From Brevinema_A sp051647245 (GTDB lineage Bacteria; Spirochaetota; Brevinematia; Brevinematales; Brevinemataceae), in contig JBOFDS010000008.1 in NCBI GenBank assembly GCA_051647245.1, positions 146,198 through 210,197 on the forward strand: a stretch of DNA of 64,000 nucleotides, read 5' to 3'. The position numbers and the translations under genes are program-made. Each line of letters begins with the position of its first letter. Positions within the stretch are counted from its first letter, which is position 1. Of the stretch, positions 43,253 to 52,052 are shown piece after piece. The notes beneath the pieces were generated by a model. It was not told where the DNA came from and did no database searches. It saw only the letters and a program-made list of their open reading frames with translations.

Positions 43253-43801
43253 TTAGAATAGATATTGAGCCGCATCAAGTGCTGAAATAATCAATGAAAG
43301 CAGCACAAAAAGAAAAGGTGCAATAGATAACAGAATGGTTTTAGTTATCGTCATTTGAAAGACTTGAGAAAGAGCAATAAACTTAAGACAAAACACATAA
43401 GCTCCAACTAAAAAAATGAGAAATTGAAGCAAGCCAGAAATGACAGGAAATCCTATACTCATCAAAGTAATCGGAAACACAACAAGCATCACAAGATCTA
43501 TAATCAAATAAATCCCGAGAACTTTTCTGATGTCCACAGTGTCGTGGTTCAAAGAATGAATAGCCGTTAAAATACTTAAAAAAATGAAACTACTCATATA
43601 GTAAGGCAATAAACTAAGTAAAATCATCGGGGATAGAGTGCCTTGTTGGAATACGGCTGAAATACTCTGCGCAAACATCCCTACAAAAGATAAGAGAATC
43701 CCATTTTTAAGAAGGTCTTGAGATGAATATTTTAACAAACGTTTGATGGTTTTTTTGGGTTCGGTAAAAAGTCCAAGACTTTTCCATATCGTAATAATCA
43801 T
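43253..43801 (-). CDS. Yip1-like membrane protein
   Basis: 182 aa with five hydrophobic segments, N-terminal cytoplasmic tail containing SLGLFTEPKKTIKRLL, the pattern of bacterial Yip1/DUF-type proteins whose role is unknown. RBS TAGGAG. Position between sppA and lptF suggests an envelope function. Confidence 0.68.
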   Translation of the reverse strand: MIITIWKSLGLFTEPKKTIKRLLKYSSQDLLKNGILLSFVGMFAQSISAVFQQGTLSPMILLSLLPYYMSSFIFLSILTAIHSLNHDTVDIRKVLGIYLIIDLVMLVVFPITLMSIGFPVISGLLQFLIFLVGAYVFCLKFIALSQVFQMTITKTILLSIAPFLFVLLSLIISALDAAQYLF

Positions 43802-43810
43802 AGGTGTCTC

Positions 43811-44794
43811 CTAAAATTGATATAGGTACAAAATAGGAGAAGCACTCATTGGTTTTGGTAGATTAACTTCGATTTTTGGGTTGAGAGCCGTTTGAGCCAT
43901 AGGAATAAGATCAGAAATCTTAAAAGCAGGCATTGGCACTTGAATAGAAGTCAACTCAGCATCCGCAAGTTCATAAGTTTTTCTTGTATATTCCAAAGCA
44001 TCGTCAAAAGTACCAAGCTCATCCACAAGACCAAGCTTAAGTGCTTGTTGACCTGTATAAATACGACCATCAGCAAGCGGCTTCACCTGATCTACGCTCA
44101 TTTTACGCCCTTCAGCAACAACCTTAACAAACTGCTCATAAGTATCAAGAACACTAGCAGTGAGGATCTCACGTTCTTGAGGAGTCATTCCACGGAAAGG
44201 AGAAAGAATATCTTTATTATTACCGCTTTTGATAGTATTTGCTTTGATACCAAGTTTTGAAAGAAGCTCTGTATATTCCACGCCTTGCATGATTACACCA
44301 ATACTTCCAACAATAGACCCACCGTTTGCAAACATTCTATCAGCACCAGCAGTAGCATAGTACCCACCTGAAGCAGACATATCACTCACACTGACAACAA
44401 CAGGCTTACCAGCTTTTTGTACTTTACTCACAGCAGAATATAATTCTTGGGAGGCACCAACGGTACCACCAGGGGAATTCACCTGTATGATTACTGCTTT
44501 GATATTTTTATTCGTTTCAGCAACTTTTAATTGACGGAGCCAATGTGATGCACCCGACGGAGACGGAAGAAAACCTCCACTCCTTTCAGCAAAACTAATA
44601 GGAGCATCCATACTAATAAGCCCAATGGAGGCAGTTTTTTTGGAGACATTAGGGAGAGCGTTTAGAGGGTTATTTGGGGTGGCAGCATTTTTATTGTCAA
44701 TTCCAAGCGAAACAATCGCTCCAATAAGCCCCATAATATTCAAAGCACAAAGAGCAATGATAAGGGTAGATTTTTTGATAGGTCTTTTCTTCAT
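43811..44794 (-). CDS. sppA: Signal peptide peptidase SppA, short form
   Basis: 327 aa, one N-terminal membrane anchor (9-31) and one protease domain, the short Bacillus-type SppA. Catalytic Ser142 in MSASGGYY and Lys194 in SGNNKDI are 52 residues apart, exactly as in B. subtilis SppA. VNSPGGTVGASQELY is the oxyanion-side motif. It cleaves leftover signal peptides in the membrane. RBS AAGGAG. Confidence 0.94.
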   Translation of the reverse strand: MKKRPIKKSTLIIALCALNIMGLIGAIVSLGIDNKNAATPNNPLNALPNVSKKTASIGLISMDAPISFAERSGGFLPSPSGASHWLRQLKVAETNKNIKAVIIQVNSPGGTVGASQELYSAVSKVQKAGKPVVVSVSDMSASGGYYATAGADRMFANGGSIVGSIGVIMQGVEYTELLSKLGIKANTIKSGNNKDILSPFRGMTPQEREILTASVLDTYEQFVKVVAEGRKMSVDQVKPLADGRIYTGQQALKLGLVDELGTFDDALEYTRKTYELADAELTSIQVPMPAFKISDLIPMAQTALNPKIEVNLPKPMSASPILYLYQF

Positions 44795-44810
44795 GAAAGT
44801 CTCCTTCTAA

Positions 44811-45641
44811 TTATTCTGACATTAAATTCTTTTTGGTACCAGCCATGTAAAGTTTGGTATACTGTGAGAGTTCGGATTGAATATTAGTCAATGAAGTATT
44901 TTGAATATTATTAGCAAGTTGTTTAACGTAGGTGTTCTCAATATCAGCAATTTTTTCACCAAAAGTAATATGAAAATCTTCGGGCGTATATGGTTTTTGA
45001 GCAAAGTCCAAGAGCATTTTTGTGCCAAAACGGAACTCCATATATTGCCAGAATGTTAAGATTTCAGGATAAATCAATGTTTTGAAGAGCTCACCACTGG
45101 TATTACGGGCAAAGAAATAACGATCTGGACGCTCCATAAACTCCAAAATAGACACAAAGAAAATATCATCCACAGCATATTGAACAGCGTGTTTGTAGAG
45201 GAGTTCGTAGTTGCGAGGAGATTGCATCCCCACCAAATTTTGAAAATCTTTGATAGGAATGAAAGCGTATTCTTTGTTCTTGGTCATAAATTCATAATAT
45301 AAGCTGGAAATATGAGCGTAAATGAGAGTTTTATTCTTATAAAGAGATGTGCTAAGGAACATATAATCGGCAATGCGAAAGAAATCTGGAAAAAACTCAC
45401 CAGATAAGCCCTCTACAACGAAACTTTCTTCAGAAAGAGTGTTTGGAAGACGAGATGATAAAAAAGAAATCGCTTTAGCTGTTTGATTGAGGGTGTCTTT
45501 GGATGGCTCTTGAGCAAAGGAAACAATCACTTTCTCTCTACCCTCGTAAAGATAAACATCGTCGCTTTTCTCAAGACTTGGAGCAAAGTACGCACAACTT
45601 CCAAGTGATAAGAGCATTAAGATAGATAATTTTGCTTTCAT
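44811..45641 (-). CDS. Lipoprotein of unknown function
   Basis: 276 aa; signal ends in SLGSC (Cys16). The rest is soluble, rich in aromatic residues and helices, without a family I recognise (for example YMFLSTSLYKNKTLIYAHIS, FFVSILEFMERPDRYFFARN). First gene of the sppA-lptFG transcript, 16 bases upstream of sppA, so it may act at the envelope. Confidence 0.7.
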   Translation of the reverse strand: MKAKLSILMLLSLGSCAYFAPSLEKSDDVYLYEGREKVIVSFAQEPSKDTLNQTAKAISFLSSRLPNTLSEESFVVEGLSGEFFPDFFRIADYMFLSTSLYKNKTLIYAHISSLYYEFMTKNKEYAFIPIKDFQNLVGMQSPRNYELLYKHAVQYAVDDIFFVSILEFMERPDRYFFARNTSGELFKTLIYPEILTFWQYMEFRFGTKMLLDFAQKPYTPEDFHITFGEKIADIENTYVKQLANNIQNTSLTNIQSELSQYTKLYMAGTKKNLMSE

Positions 45642-45684
45642 AGATTTCCTCTTTTTGTTTAAGATTTGATTTCAAAATATAGTA

Positions 45685-45713
45685 ATTATAACAAAAATTT
45701 GCCATTATTACAA
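45685..45713 (-). promoter_or_regulatory. Sigma-70 promoter of the lipoprotein-sppA-lptFG operon
   Basis: TTGTAA (45708-45713) and TATAAT (45685-45690), 17 bases apart, 43 bases before the ATG at 45641. Confidence 0.65.
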
Positions 45714-45715
45714 GA

Positions 45716-45747
45716 AAAAACAGCACTTAATAAATAAGTGCTGTTTT
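45716..45747 (-). terminator. Intrinsic terminator of nupC-udk
   Basis: Stem CAGCACTTA / TAAGTGCTG, loop five bases, flanked by AAAA/TTTT; 17 bases past the udk stop. The minus-strand T-run continues TTTTTTCTTG. Confidence 0.85.
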
Positions 45748-45764
45748 AGTTTTTGTGTAAGAAT

Positions 45765-46388
45765 TTACTTCTGTTGGATGATGTAATGAACTTTATCGAT
45801 CAACATTTTTGTAGCGACAGTATTGTGATGTGTATAAGGAATAATAATGTCTGCTAGTTTTTTGGAAGGCTCGATGAAACGATCATGTCCGGGTTTTGCT
45901 GTTTCGACATATTGATGAATAGATTGATCGATGGTTCTCCCTCGTTCAGCCGTATCTCTCAATAAACGACGGATAAAACGAAGATCAGCCTCGGTATCGA
46001 CAAATACTTTAATATCCATCAAATTAGTCAAACGTGTTTCTGCAAACACAAGGATCCCTTCAATAATAATCACTTTCGCAGGTTCCACGTGAGTGGTTTC
46101 TTTGAGGCGTGTATGTTGTGTAAAGTCATAATTTGGTTGTTCGATAGCTTGACCGTTTTTGAGCATAGTCATCTGCTCAACCAATAGATCAAAGTCAAAA
46201 GCATTAGGATGATCGTAGTCTGTGTTGACACGTTCTGCTTCACTCAAATGATCTTGGGATTTGTAATAATTATCTTGTTTGATAATAACAACCTCGTCAA
46301 TTGAGAAAGCTTTTTCAATGGAATAAGCAATAGTTGTCTTACCAGATGCGGTACCGCCAGCAATACCTATGATGATGTTCTTGTTCAT
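45765..46388 (-). CDS. udk: Uridine kinase
   Basis: 207 aa, normal length. P-loop GIAGGTASGKTT (8-19), IKQDNYYKSQDHLSE, YDHPNAFDFDLL, and VIIIEGILVFAE are family signatures. It phosphorylates uridine and cytidine to UMP and CMP. Three bases separate it from nupC, so imported nucleosides are trapped by the product of the same mRNA. The transcript begins with a leader ORF and attenuator-like hairpin. Confidence 0.96.
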   Translation of the reverse strand: MNKNIIIGIAGGTASGKTTIAYSIEKAFSIDEVVIIKQDNYYKSQDHLSEAERVNTDYDHPNAFDFDLLVEQMTMLKNGQAIEQPNYDFTQHTRLKETTHVEPAKVIIIEGILVFAETRLTNLMDIKVFVDTEADLRFIRRLLRDTAERGRTIDQSIHQYVETAKPGHDRFIEPSKKLADIIIPYTHHNTVATKMLIDKVHYIIQQK

Positions 46389-46391
46389 GAT

Positions 46392-47981
46392 TTACCCTAA
46401 CATAATTCCTGCAATACATGCTGTGATCCAAGATGCAAAAGCACCACAGATCATTGCTGAGAGACCGAGTCTAGCGATATCGTTACGGCGATTTGGAGCC
46501 ATGTAGGCAAGACCACCAACTTGGATTGCAATAGAGGAGAAATTCGCAAAACCACAAAGTGCATAAGTAGAAATAACAATAGATTTTGGAGAAAGTACAC
46601 CAGCAGCTTGCATTTCGGATAAAGAAAGATAAGCCACGAATTCATTAAGAGCTACTTTGAAACCTAACAAGGTACCAACACTTTTCGCATCTTGCAAAGG
46701 TACACCCATGATAATAGCGAGGTATTGGAAGATATTACCGAGGATCATTTCTAAAGTCATTCCAGGGACAATAAAATCAAGACCCATATTCAATACTTTG
46801 ATTAAAGCAATGAAAGAAAGTAGCATACCACCGATATTGATTGCTAATTGAACACCATCAGATGTTCCCATTGCAGCAGCACCGATAAGATTATCAGAAA
46901 CTTGAACATCAGGAATTTTTGCATCGCCTTCTGTTTTGGAATGCTGAGTTTCAGGATACCAGATTTTGGAGATCATTAAAGAAGCAGGAGCACTCATGGT
47001 ACTTGCACCGAGTAGGTAGCTTGGGTCGATCCCAAATGCCACAAAACCAGCCAACACACCACCGGAGATTGTTGCAAATCCACCAGTCATGATTGCGTGC
47101 AATTCAGATTCTGTCATATCAGGGATAAATGGTTTAACCAAGATAGGAGCCTCTGTTTGACCAACAAAGATATTTGCAGAACAAGATAATGTTTCTGCTC
47201 CAGATGTGAGCATTGTCCAACGCATGAATTTTGCCATTTCAGCAACAAACACTTGGATAATACCTAAGAAATAAAGAATAGAAATAAACGCTGAGAAAAA
47301 CACAACGGAAGAAAGTACTTGGATGAAGAAGATAAATCCGCTTTTGCTCACATCAGCCAAAGGACCGTAGATAAATTCAGCACCAGCAGAGGTTGGGATC
47401 ATTAAGAAATCAGCAAATCCATTAGAAATGGTAGCCAAAAGATGCGTCATTGTAGATTGTTCAAAATTCGTTGCAAACGCAACAGCCATCATTCCACCAA
47501 AGGATAATGAGATATTAAACAAGAAAATTCCAGCAACAATAGGCAAGTTTTTGATTGTCGCGTTTTTGATGTATCTTTTAAGAACACAGGCAACAATGAA
47601 CACAATCCACATCGTGTGAATAAAAGGAGTAACAGCTGATTGAAGAGTACCGTTCACTTCTTTAACACCCATCAAATAACCAATAGCAATAATTGCTGTT
47701 AGCTTCAAAACAGAAGCAATTCCCAAAGCAGGTTTAGGGAGCTTGATAAAAGAAGAGAAAGATTTTTCGTTTGTCAATGCGACGTAAACAAAAATCAATG
47801 CCAATAAAATACCCGCAGCAACAAAAGAGAGTATAGGACTTCCAAGCATGATCAAAGCAAAGATAATCTGTAAACCAAATCCCCATATAACAGTTCTTAA
47901 ATTAATAGCTTTTCTATTTTTTGAAAAGAGGACTGCTATCCCCACAAAAAATACAATTCCTAAGATTCCCATAAATCTCAT
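46392..47981 (-). CDS. nupC: Concentrative nucleoside transporter, NupC/CNT family
   Basis: 529 aa, longer than E. coli NupC (400), with extra helices in the middle. Family marks include GQTEAPILVKPFIPDMTESE (CNT substrate-binding HP region), MTGGFATISGGVLAGFVAFG, and ALCGFANFSSIAIQVGGL. It imports nucleosides with Na+ or H+. RBS AAGGAG before the ATG. The only coding gene upstream on this strand is the leader ORF. Confidence 0.93.
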   Translation of the reverse strand: MRFMGILGIVFFVGIAVLFSKNRKAINLRTVIWGFGLQIIFALIMLGSPILSFVAAGILLALIFVYVALTNEKSFSSFIKLPKPALGIASVLKLTAIIAIGYLMGVKEVNGTLQSAVTPFIHTMWIVFIVACVLKRYIKNATIKNLPIVAGIFLFNISLSFGGMMAVAFATNFEQSTMTHLLATISNGFADFLMIPTSAGAEFIYGPLADVSKSGFIFFIQVLSSVVFFSAFISILYFLGIIQVFVAEMAKFMRWTMLTSGAETLSCSANIFVGQTEAPILVKPFIPDMTESELHAIMTGGFATISGGVLAGFVAFGIDPSYLLGASTMSAPASLMISKIWYPETQHSKTEGDAKIPDVQVSDNLIGAAAMGTSDGVQLAINIGGMLLSFIALIKVLNMGLDFIVPGMTLEMILGNIFQYLAIIMGVPLQDAKSVGTLLGFKVALNEFVAYLSLSEMQAAGVLSPKSIVISTYALCGFANFSSIAIQVGGLAYMAPNRRNDIARLGLSAMICGAFASWITACIAGIMLG

Positions 47982-48033
47982 TTTTGTTCTCCTTCAAAGA
48001 AAATTCTCTGATATTTTTGATATTATTGTATTT

Positions 48034-48100
48034 AAAAAAAATAGTCTCTACTACGTAAATCATTAAAATTGAATGATCTTACGTCTGTAAAGACTACTAT
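48034..48100 (-). promoter_or_regulatory. Attenuator-like hairpin in the nupC-udk leader
   Basis: On the minus strand a long hairpin is formed by three stacked stems: AGTCTTTAC with GTAGAGACT (one G-U), ACGTAA with TTACGT, and ATCATT with AATGAT, loop CAATTTT. It is followed at once by eight T (48034-48041). It is an intrinsic terminator by structure but lies 52 bases before nupC and after the nupC promoter, so it can only act on the leader. Confidence 0.78.
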
Positions 48101-48179
48101 AAATTGAAATCGCTATTAGAGTATTGCATTTAATAGTGCGAAAATAGAACGGGATAATACCACATTTATACTTAGACAT
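48063..48179 (-). CDS. Putative leader peptide of the nupC-udk operon
   Basis: 38 codons (starts MSKYKCGIIPFYFRT, ends RRKIIQF). The ribosome site GGGAG lies eight bases before the ATG. The stop codon TAA (48063-48065) falls just after the loop of the attenuator hairpin, so a ribosome translating to the end would cover the 5' arm. It contains many Ile and Tyr codons but no repeated single codon, which argues against amino-acid sensing and fits coupling-type attenuation. The ORF is too short for ordinary gene calling. Confidence 0.5.
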   Translation of the reverse strand: MSKYKCGIIPFYFRTIKCNTLIAISIYSSLYRRKIIQF

Positions 48180-48210
48180 GATAAATTCTCCCTACTCTAT
48201 GAATTTATTT

Positions 48211-48240
48211 ATTATAAATAATATTTCCCCCTGTTGTCAA
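48211..48240 (-). promoter_or_regulatory. Consensus sigma-70 promoter of nupC-udk
   Basis: Perfect TTGACA (48235-48240) and TATAAT (48211-48216) with 18 bases between; transcription would start near 48204, giving a ~220-base leader. Confidence 0.8.
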
Positions 48241-48318
48241 GATATTCCTTATTTTTTTTTGAGGAAAAAGATCTTTGCAGAAAAAACGCTAAAAATAGAC
48301 ATTTGTCCTCTTCTTCCC

Positions 48319-48347
48319 TTGCTTTTTTCAAGAAATCATTCTATACT
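48319..48347 (+). promoter_or_regulatory. Sigma-70 promoter of secA
   Basis: TTGCTT (48319-48324) and TATACT (48342-48347), 17 bases apart, 34 bases before the ATG. Confidence 0.5.
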
Positions 48348-48381
48348 ATAAGCGACAATTTTATTTATTTAAGGAAGAGAA

Positions 48382-50871
48382 ATGGCATTGATAGATAGCG
48401 TATTAGAGCTCATTTTTGGGAGCAAACAAGAGCGAGATCTGAAAAAAATGAAGACTCGTATTGAAGAAATTAACAAATTTGAAGAAACATTTACCACCTT
48501 ATCTAATGAAGAGCTTGCATCTAAATCACAAGAATTCAAGCAACGCCTCCAAAATGGAGAAAGTCTTGATGATATATTGATTGAAGTTTTTGCTGTCGTC
48601 CGAGAAGTATCCAAAAGAACCTTAGGTTTGCGTCATTTTGATGTGCAGATGTTTGGTGGCATTTCCCTTCACGAGGGCAACGTTGCTGAAATGAAGACAG
48701 GGGAAGGTAAGACTCTCGTGGCAACACTCGCAGCAACCTTAAATGCGCTCTCCGGCAAAGGTGTACACCTCGTTACTGTCAATGATTACCTCGCAAAACG
48801 TGATGCTCAATGGATGGCTCCTATTTATTTATTTTTAGATTTGAGAGTTGGTATCATCAACCAAGATCGCCAAAGCTTCGAAGTGAAGTTTTCAGGCGAA
48901 GGTTTTGAAACCACGCTCATCCCTATAGAGAAAAAAGATGCCTACCTCTGCGATATTACCTACATCACCAACAATGAACTTGGATTTGACTACCTTCGTG
49001 ATAATATGGTTTTTGATATTTCTGAAAAAAGTCAACGTCCTTTGAACTTTGCTATTGTCGACGAAGCTGACTCTATCTTAATTGACGAAGCTCGTACTCC
49101 TTTGATTATTTCTGGACCTTCTGAAGAAGCGACAGATCTCTATTATACTGTAGACAAGATCATCCCAAAACTTACCAAAGCAGAACTCAACGAAAAAGAA
49201 GAAATTATCGAAGGAACAGGAGATTTTGGTCTCTTCCTCAAAGAAAAAAATGTCGCTCTCACCGAGCAAGGTGCAAAACGCATCGAAGAGCTCCTCGGTA
49301 TTGATGATCTCTATTCACCTGAGCATAGTGTTTATATTCACTATGTTCTTGCAGGGATCAAGGCTCATTTCCTTTATCAAAAAGAAGTCGAATATATCGT
49401 CGAAAATGGTGAAGTTGTGATTATTGATGAATTTACTGGTCGTAAGATGGTAGGTCGTCGTTGGTCTGATGGTATCCACCAAGCAATCGAAGCAAAAGAA
49501 AAACTCAAAATCAAAGAAGAATACCAAACTCTCGCATCCATTACTTTCCAAAATCTCTTCCGTATGTATAATAAACTCTCCGGAATGACAGGTACTGCCG
49601 AAACAGAAGCGAGCGAGCTTTATTCTATTTATAAAACAGACGTGATCGTTATCCCTACAAATATTCCTGTGAGCCGCATGGATCATGCTGACAAAATGTA
49701 TATATCTAAAGAAGCTAAACACAAAGCCCTCATTAATGACATCAAAAAAGCTAATGCAACAGGGCAACCTATCCTTGTAGGGACAGGTTCTGTGGAATCT
49801 TCCGAAGAGCTCTCCAAATTGCTCAAAAAAGAAAAAATCTCCCACTCCGTCCTCAACGCAAAATATCACGCTCAAGAGGCTGAAATCGTCAAAAATGCTG
49901 GTAAAGCCTTTGCTGTGACTATTGCGACAAACATGGCTGGTCGTGGTACGGATATTAAGCTTGGAGAAGGTGTGCGTGAGCTTGGTGGTCTTTTGGTGCT
50001 TGGCGCGGAAAGACATGAGGCACGTCGTATCGACAACCAGCTCCGTGGACGCTCCGGACGTCAAGGGGATCCAGGTGCATCGGTGTTTTATGTTTCTTGT
50101 GATGATCCTTTGATGAAGGCTGTCAATATCAATCAACATAAAGAATTGATGATGAAAATGGGATTTACCGAAGACGAAGAAATTCAAGACAAAATGTTCT
50201 CCCGCGTCATCGAAATGGCTCAAAAACGGCTTGAAAGTTTTCACTTCGATATCCGTAAAAATATCCTTGAATATGATGAAGTCATGAATGAGCAACGTTC
50301 TTATATTTATCAACTCAGAAATGCGGTGCTTGATATTGAGCATGAGGCAAAAATGATCCAACAAATGATCTCAGAATGTCTCACAAACTACGCAATGCGT
50401 TATAATGAAAGACCTGGTCGCGTGGAAAATTGGGATTTAACTCAACTCAGCACCTGGCTCCACAACCACTTCATGATAGAAAAATCCGAAGCAGAGCTTT
50501 CGGGAATCAATCAAGAAGAGCTTGCTAAGATTATCGAGGATGCGATTCTTGGCCGTTTCAATCATGTACCACCTACTATGGTTCGTCAAGCGATCAAATT
50601 CATTGCGCTTAGAACTTTAGATAATGCTTGGAAGGATCATCTCAGAAATATCGACCAACTCCGTGATGGTATTGGGTTACAAGGTTATGCTCAAAAAAGC
50701 CCTATCGTCGAGTACAAAATGCGGGCTTCGGATATGTTCCGCCACATGAAAGAAAAGCTACAACTAGATACCTTAGCGATTCTCTGTCGTTTAGAAATCC
50801 AAGAAAATTCATCTTTGGATATGCAAAAACGTGGAAATCCTGCTAAACATTCTAAGAAAAAGAAAAAATAG
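48382..50871 (+). CDS. secA: Preprotein translocase ATPase SecA
   Basis: 829 aa. NBD1 P-loop MKTGEGKTLVA, DYLAKRDAQWM, IVDEADSILIDEARTPL, then GRGTDIKLGEG and DNQLRGRSGRQGD in NBD2. It drives protein export through SecYEG. The C-terminus ends in a Lys-rich tail and lacks the zinc-binding CxCxH-C module that binds SecB in proteobacteria, so export is probably SecB-independent. RBS AAGGAAG. A beta-propeller protein gene follows 10 bases later. Confidence 0.97.
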   Translation: MALIDSVLELIFGSKQERDLKKMKTRIEEINKFEETFTTLSNEELASKSQEFKQRLQNGESLDDILIEVFAVVREVSKRTLGLRHFDVQMFGGISLHEGNVAEMKTGEGKTLVATLAATLNALSGKGVHLVTVNDYLAKRDAQWMAPIYLFLDLRVGIINQDRQSFEVKFSGEGFETTLIPIEKKDAYLCDITYITNNELGFDYLRDNMVFDISEKSQRPLNFAIVDEADSILIDEARTPLIISGPSEEATDLYYTVDKIIPKLTKAELNEKEEIIEGTGDFGLFLKEKNVALTEQGAKRIEELLGIDDLYSPEHSVYIHYVLAGIKAHFLYQKEVEYIVENGEVVIIDEFTGRKMVGRRWSDGIHQAIEAKEKLKIKEEYQTLASITFQNLFRMYNKLSGMTGTAETEASELYSIYKTDVIVIPTNIPVSRMDHADKMYISKEAKHKALINDIKKANATGQPILVGTGSVESSEELSKLLKKEKISHSVLNAKYHAQEAEIVKNAGKAFAVTIATNMAGRGTDIKLGEGVRELGGLLVLGAERHEARRIDNQLRGRSGRQGDPGASVFYVSCDDPLMKAVNINQHKELMMKMGFTEDEEIQDKMFSRVIEMAQKRLESFHFDIRKNILEYDEVMNEQRSYIYQLRNAVLDIEHEAKMIQQMISECLTNYAMRYNERPGRVENWDLTQLSTWLHNHFMIEKSEAELSGINQEELAKIIEDAILGRFNHVPPTMVRQAIKFIALRTLDNAWKDHLRNIDQLRDGIGLQGYAQKSPIVEYKMRASDMFRHMKEKLQLDTLAILCRLEIQENSSLDMQKRGNPAKHSKKKKK

Positions 50872-50881
50872 GATACCTTGA

Positions 50882-52006
50882 ATGAAAGCTATCTATCAAT
50901 TAGTAATTTTGCTAATAAGTTTAGGCATAACCTATGCTGACACACGTACAGACAATCTCCCTCAAAACTTCAAATGGCGCTACACGATGGACGACAGAGA
51001 ACCATCTCCACGCACAGGACAATTCTGGCGTGATGGCATCTTTTTGGACGGTAAAATTGTGGTTTTGAATAGTCATTATTTGATAGGGCTAGATATGAAT
51101 GGCAAACAGCTTTGGATTAATGCCCTTCCTGCAGAAGAAGCGTTTTCTGAGGCAAAAATGCATCCTGTTGCAGAACATGAGATCGTTATTGTTACATCAG
51201 ATTCTCTTTTGAGGATTGATATTAGAACGGGAGAACTTCTTCAAAGTTATAATTACAAGGTCGCAAAACGATCTGCTTTTCAAATGACAGAGCTTATGCC
51301 TAGGCATTCTGTGGTGATGGATGAATATTTATACGTATTTTTAGGGCCTCAACTTCTTTCTTTTCATACAAATAGTTTAGAAAGAGCTGACGTTCTGAAT
51401 CTTACTAGCGCCCCGAAAACCATCCCTATGCTAATCAATAACCTTATCCTAGTTGGGCTACAGAATAAAACTCTGTTAATGGTTGATCCTATGACAAAAA
51501 ACTCCAATATTTTATTGAATAGTTTTGATCGTAGATTTAATACGCTTCGTCAACCTGTTACGAACAAAGAAACTATCTATGTTCCTACAGATAGAGGGAT
51601 TCATGTATTTGAATTTCAAGAAGAAATCAATCAAAGTAACAAATTCACAGATGCTATTTTGGACTTTTTGAATGGAAAATTATGGATGCGTAAGCATAAA
51701 ACAGGGACACTTCAAGAGCTTGATCCTATCACTTTAGAAAGTCGTCAAGAATTGACCTATGAAGAACCTAAATTTGCTGACGAAATCAATACTCCTCTCG
51801 TAGGACAAGATAATCTTCTTCTTCATATTGACAGCATCAAAGGACAAATAATCACTTTTGATACCTCTAGTACGAGCATGAAAGTCGAAGCTGAGCTATT
51901 TGTAGAAGATCTCTCTGATAGTCCACCTCTGCAGTTCCTTGCCCAGAAAGATAATTTGATCTTGATTGGAGCCTTTGATGGACTCTACCTTAGCGTGATA
52001 CAATAA
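50882..52006 (+). CDS. Secreted PQQ-like beta-propeller protein
   Basis: 374 aa with a signal peptide (~20 residues, ends TYAD). The body has repeated strands of a WD/PQQ-type propeller: GLDMNGKQLWINALP, LLRIDIRTGELLQSYNY, TIYVPTDRGIHVF, LWMRKHKTGTLQELDPITLE. BamB is such a propeller, but the similarity cannot be judged by eye and BamB is usually a lipoprotein. Follows secA closely and probably shares its transcript. Confidence 0.72.
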   Translation: MKAIYQLVILLISLGITYADTRTDNLPQNFKWRYTMDDREPSPRTGQFWRDGIFLDGKIVVLNSHYLIGLDMNGKQLWINALPAEEAFSEAKMHPVAEHEIVIVTSDSLLRIDIRTGELLQSYNYKVAKRSAFQMTELMPRHSVVMDEYLYVFLGPQLLSFHTNSLERADVLNLTSAPKTIPMLINNLILVGLQNKTLLMVDPMTKNSNILLNSFDRRFNTLRQPVTNKETIYVPTDRGIHVFEFQEEINQSNKFTDAILDFLNGKLWMRKHKTGTLQELDPITLESRQELTYEEPKFADEINTPLVGQDNLLLHIDSIKGQIITFDTSSTSMKVEAELFVEDLSDSPPLQFLAQKDNLILIGAFDGLYLSVIQ

Positions 52007-52016
52007 CTTTATCATA

Positions 52017-52046
52017 AAAAAACTCCCCGATTTGGGGAGTTTTTTG
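52017..52046. terminator. Bidirectional terminator
   Basis: Stem AACTCCCC / GGGGAGTT, loop GATTT, A-run before and T6 after, usable on both strands. Confidence 0.87.
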
Positions 52047-52052
52047 TATCTA

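Noticed and set aside
48042..48200. Purine or other known riboswitch before nupC
   Set aside because: No conserved riboswitch core was recognised; most of the leader before the hairpin is the leader ORF.
49315..50364. 349-aa open frame on the minus strand within secA
   Set aside because: It lies wholly antisense to secA, has no ribosome site or recognisable motif, and is Cys/Phe/His-rich as expected of a mirror of coding DNA.
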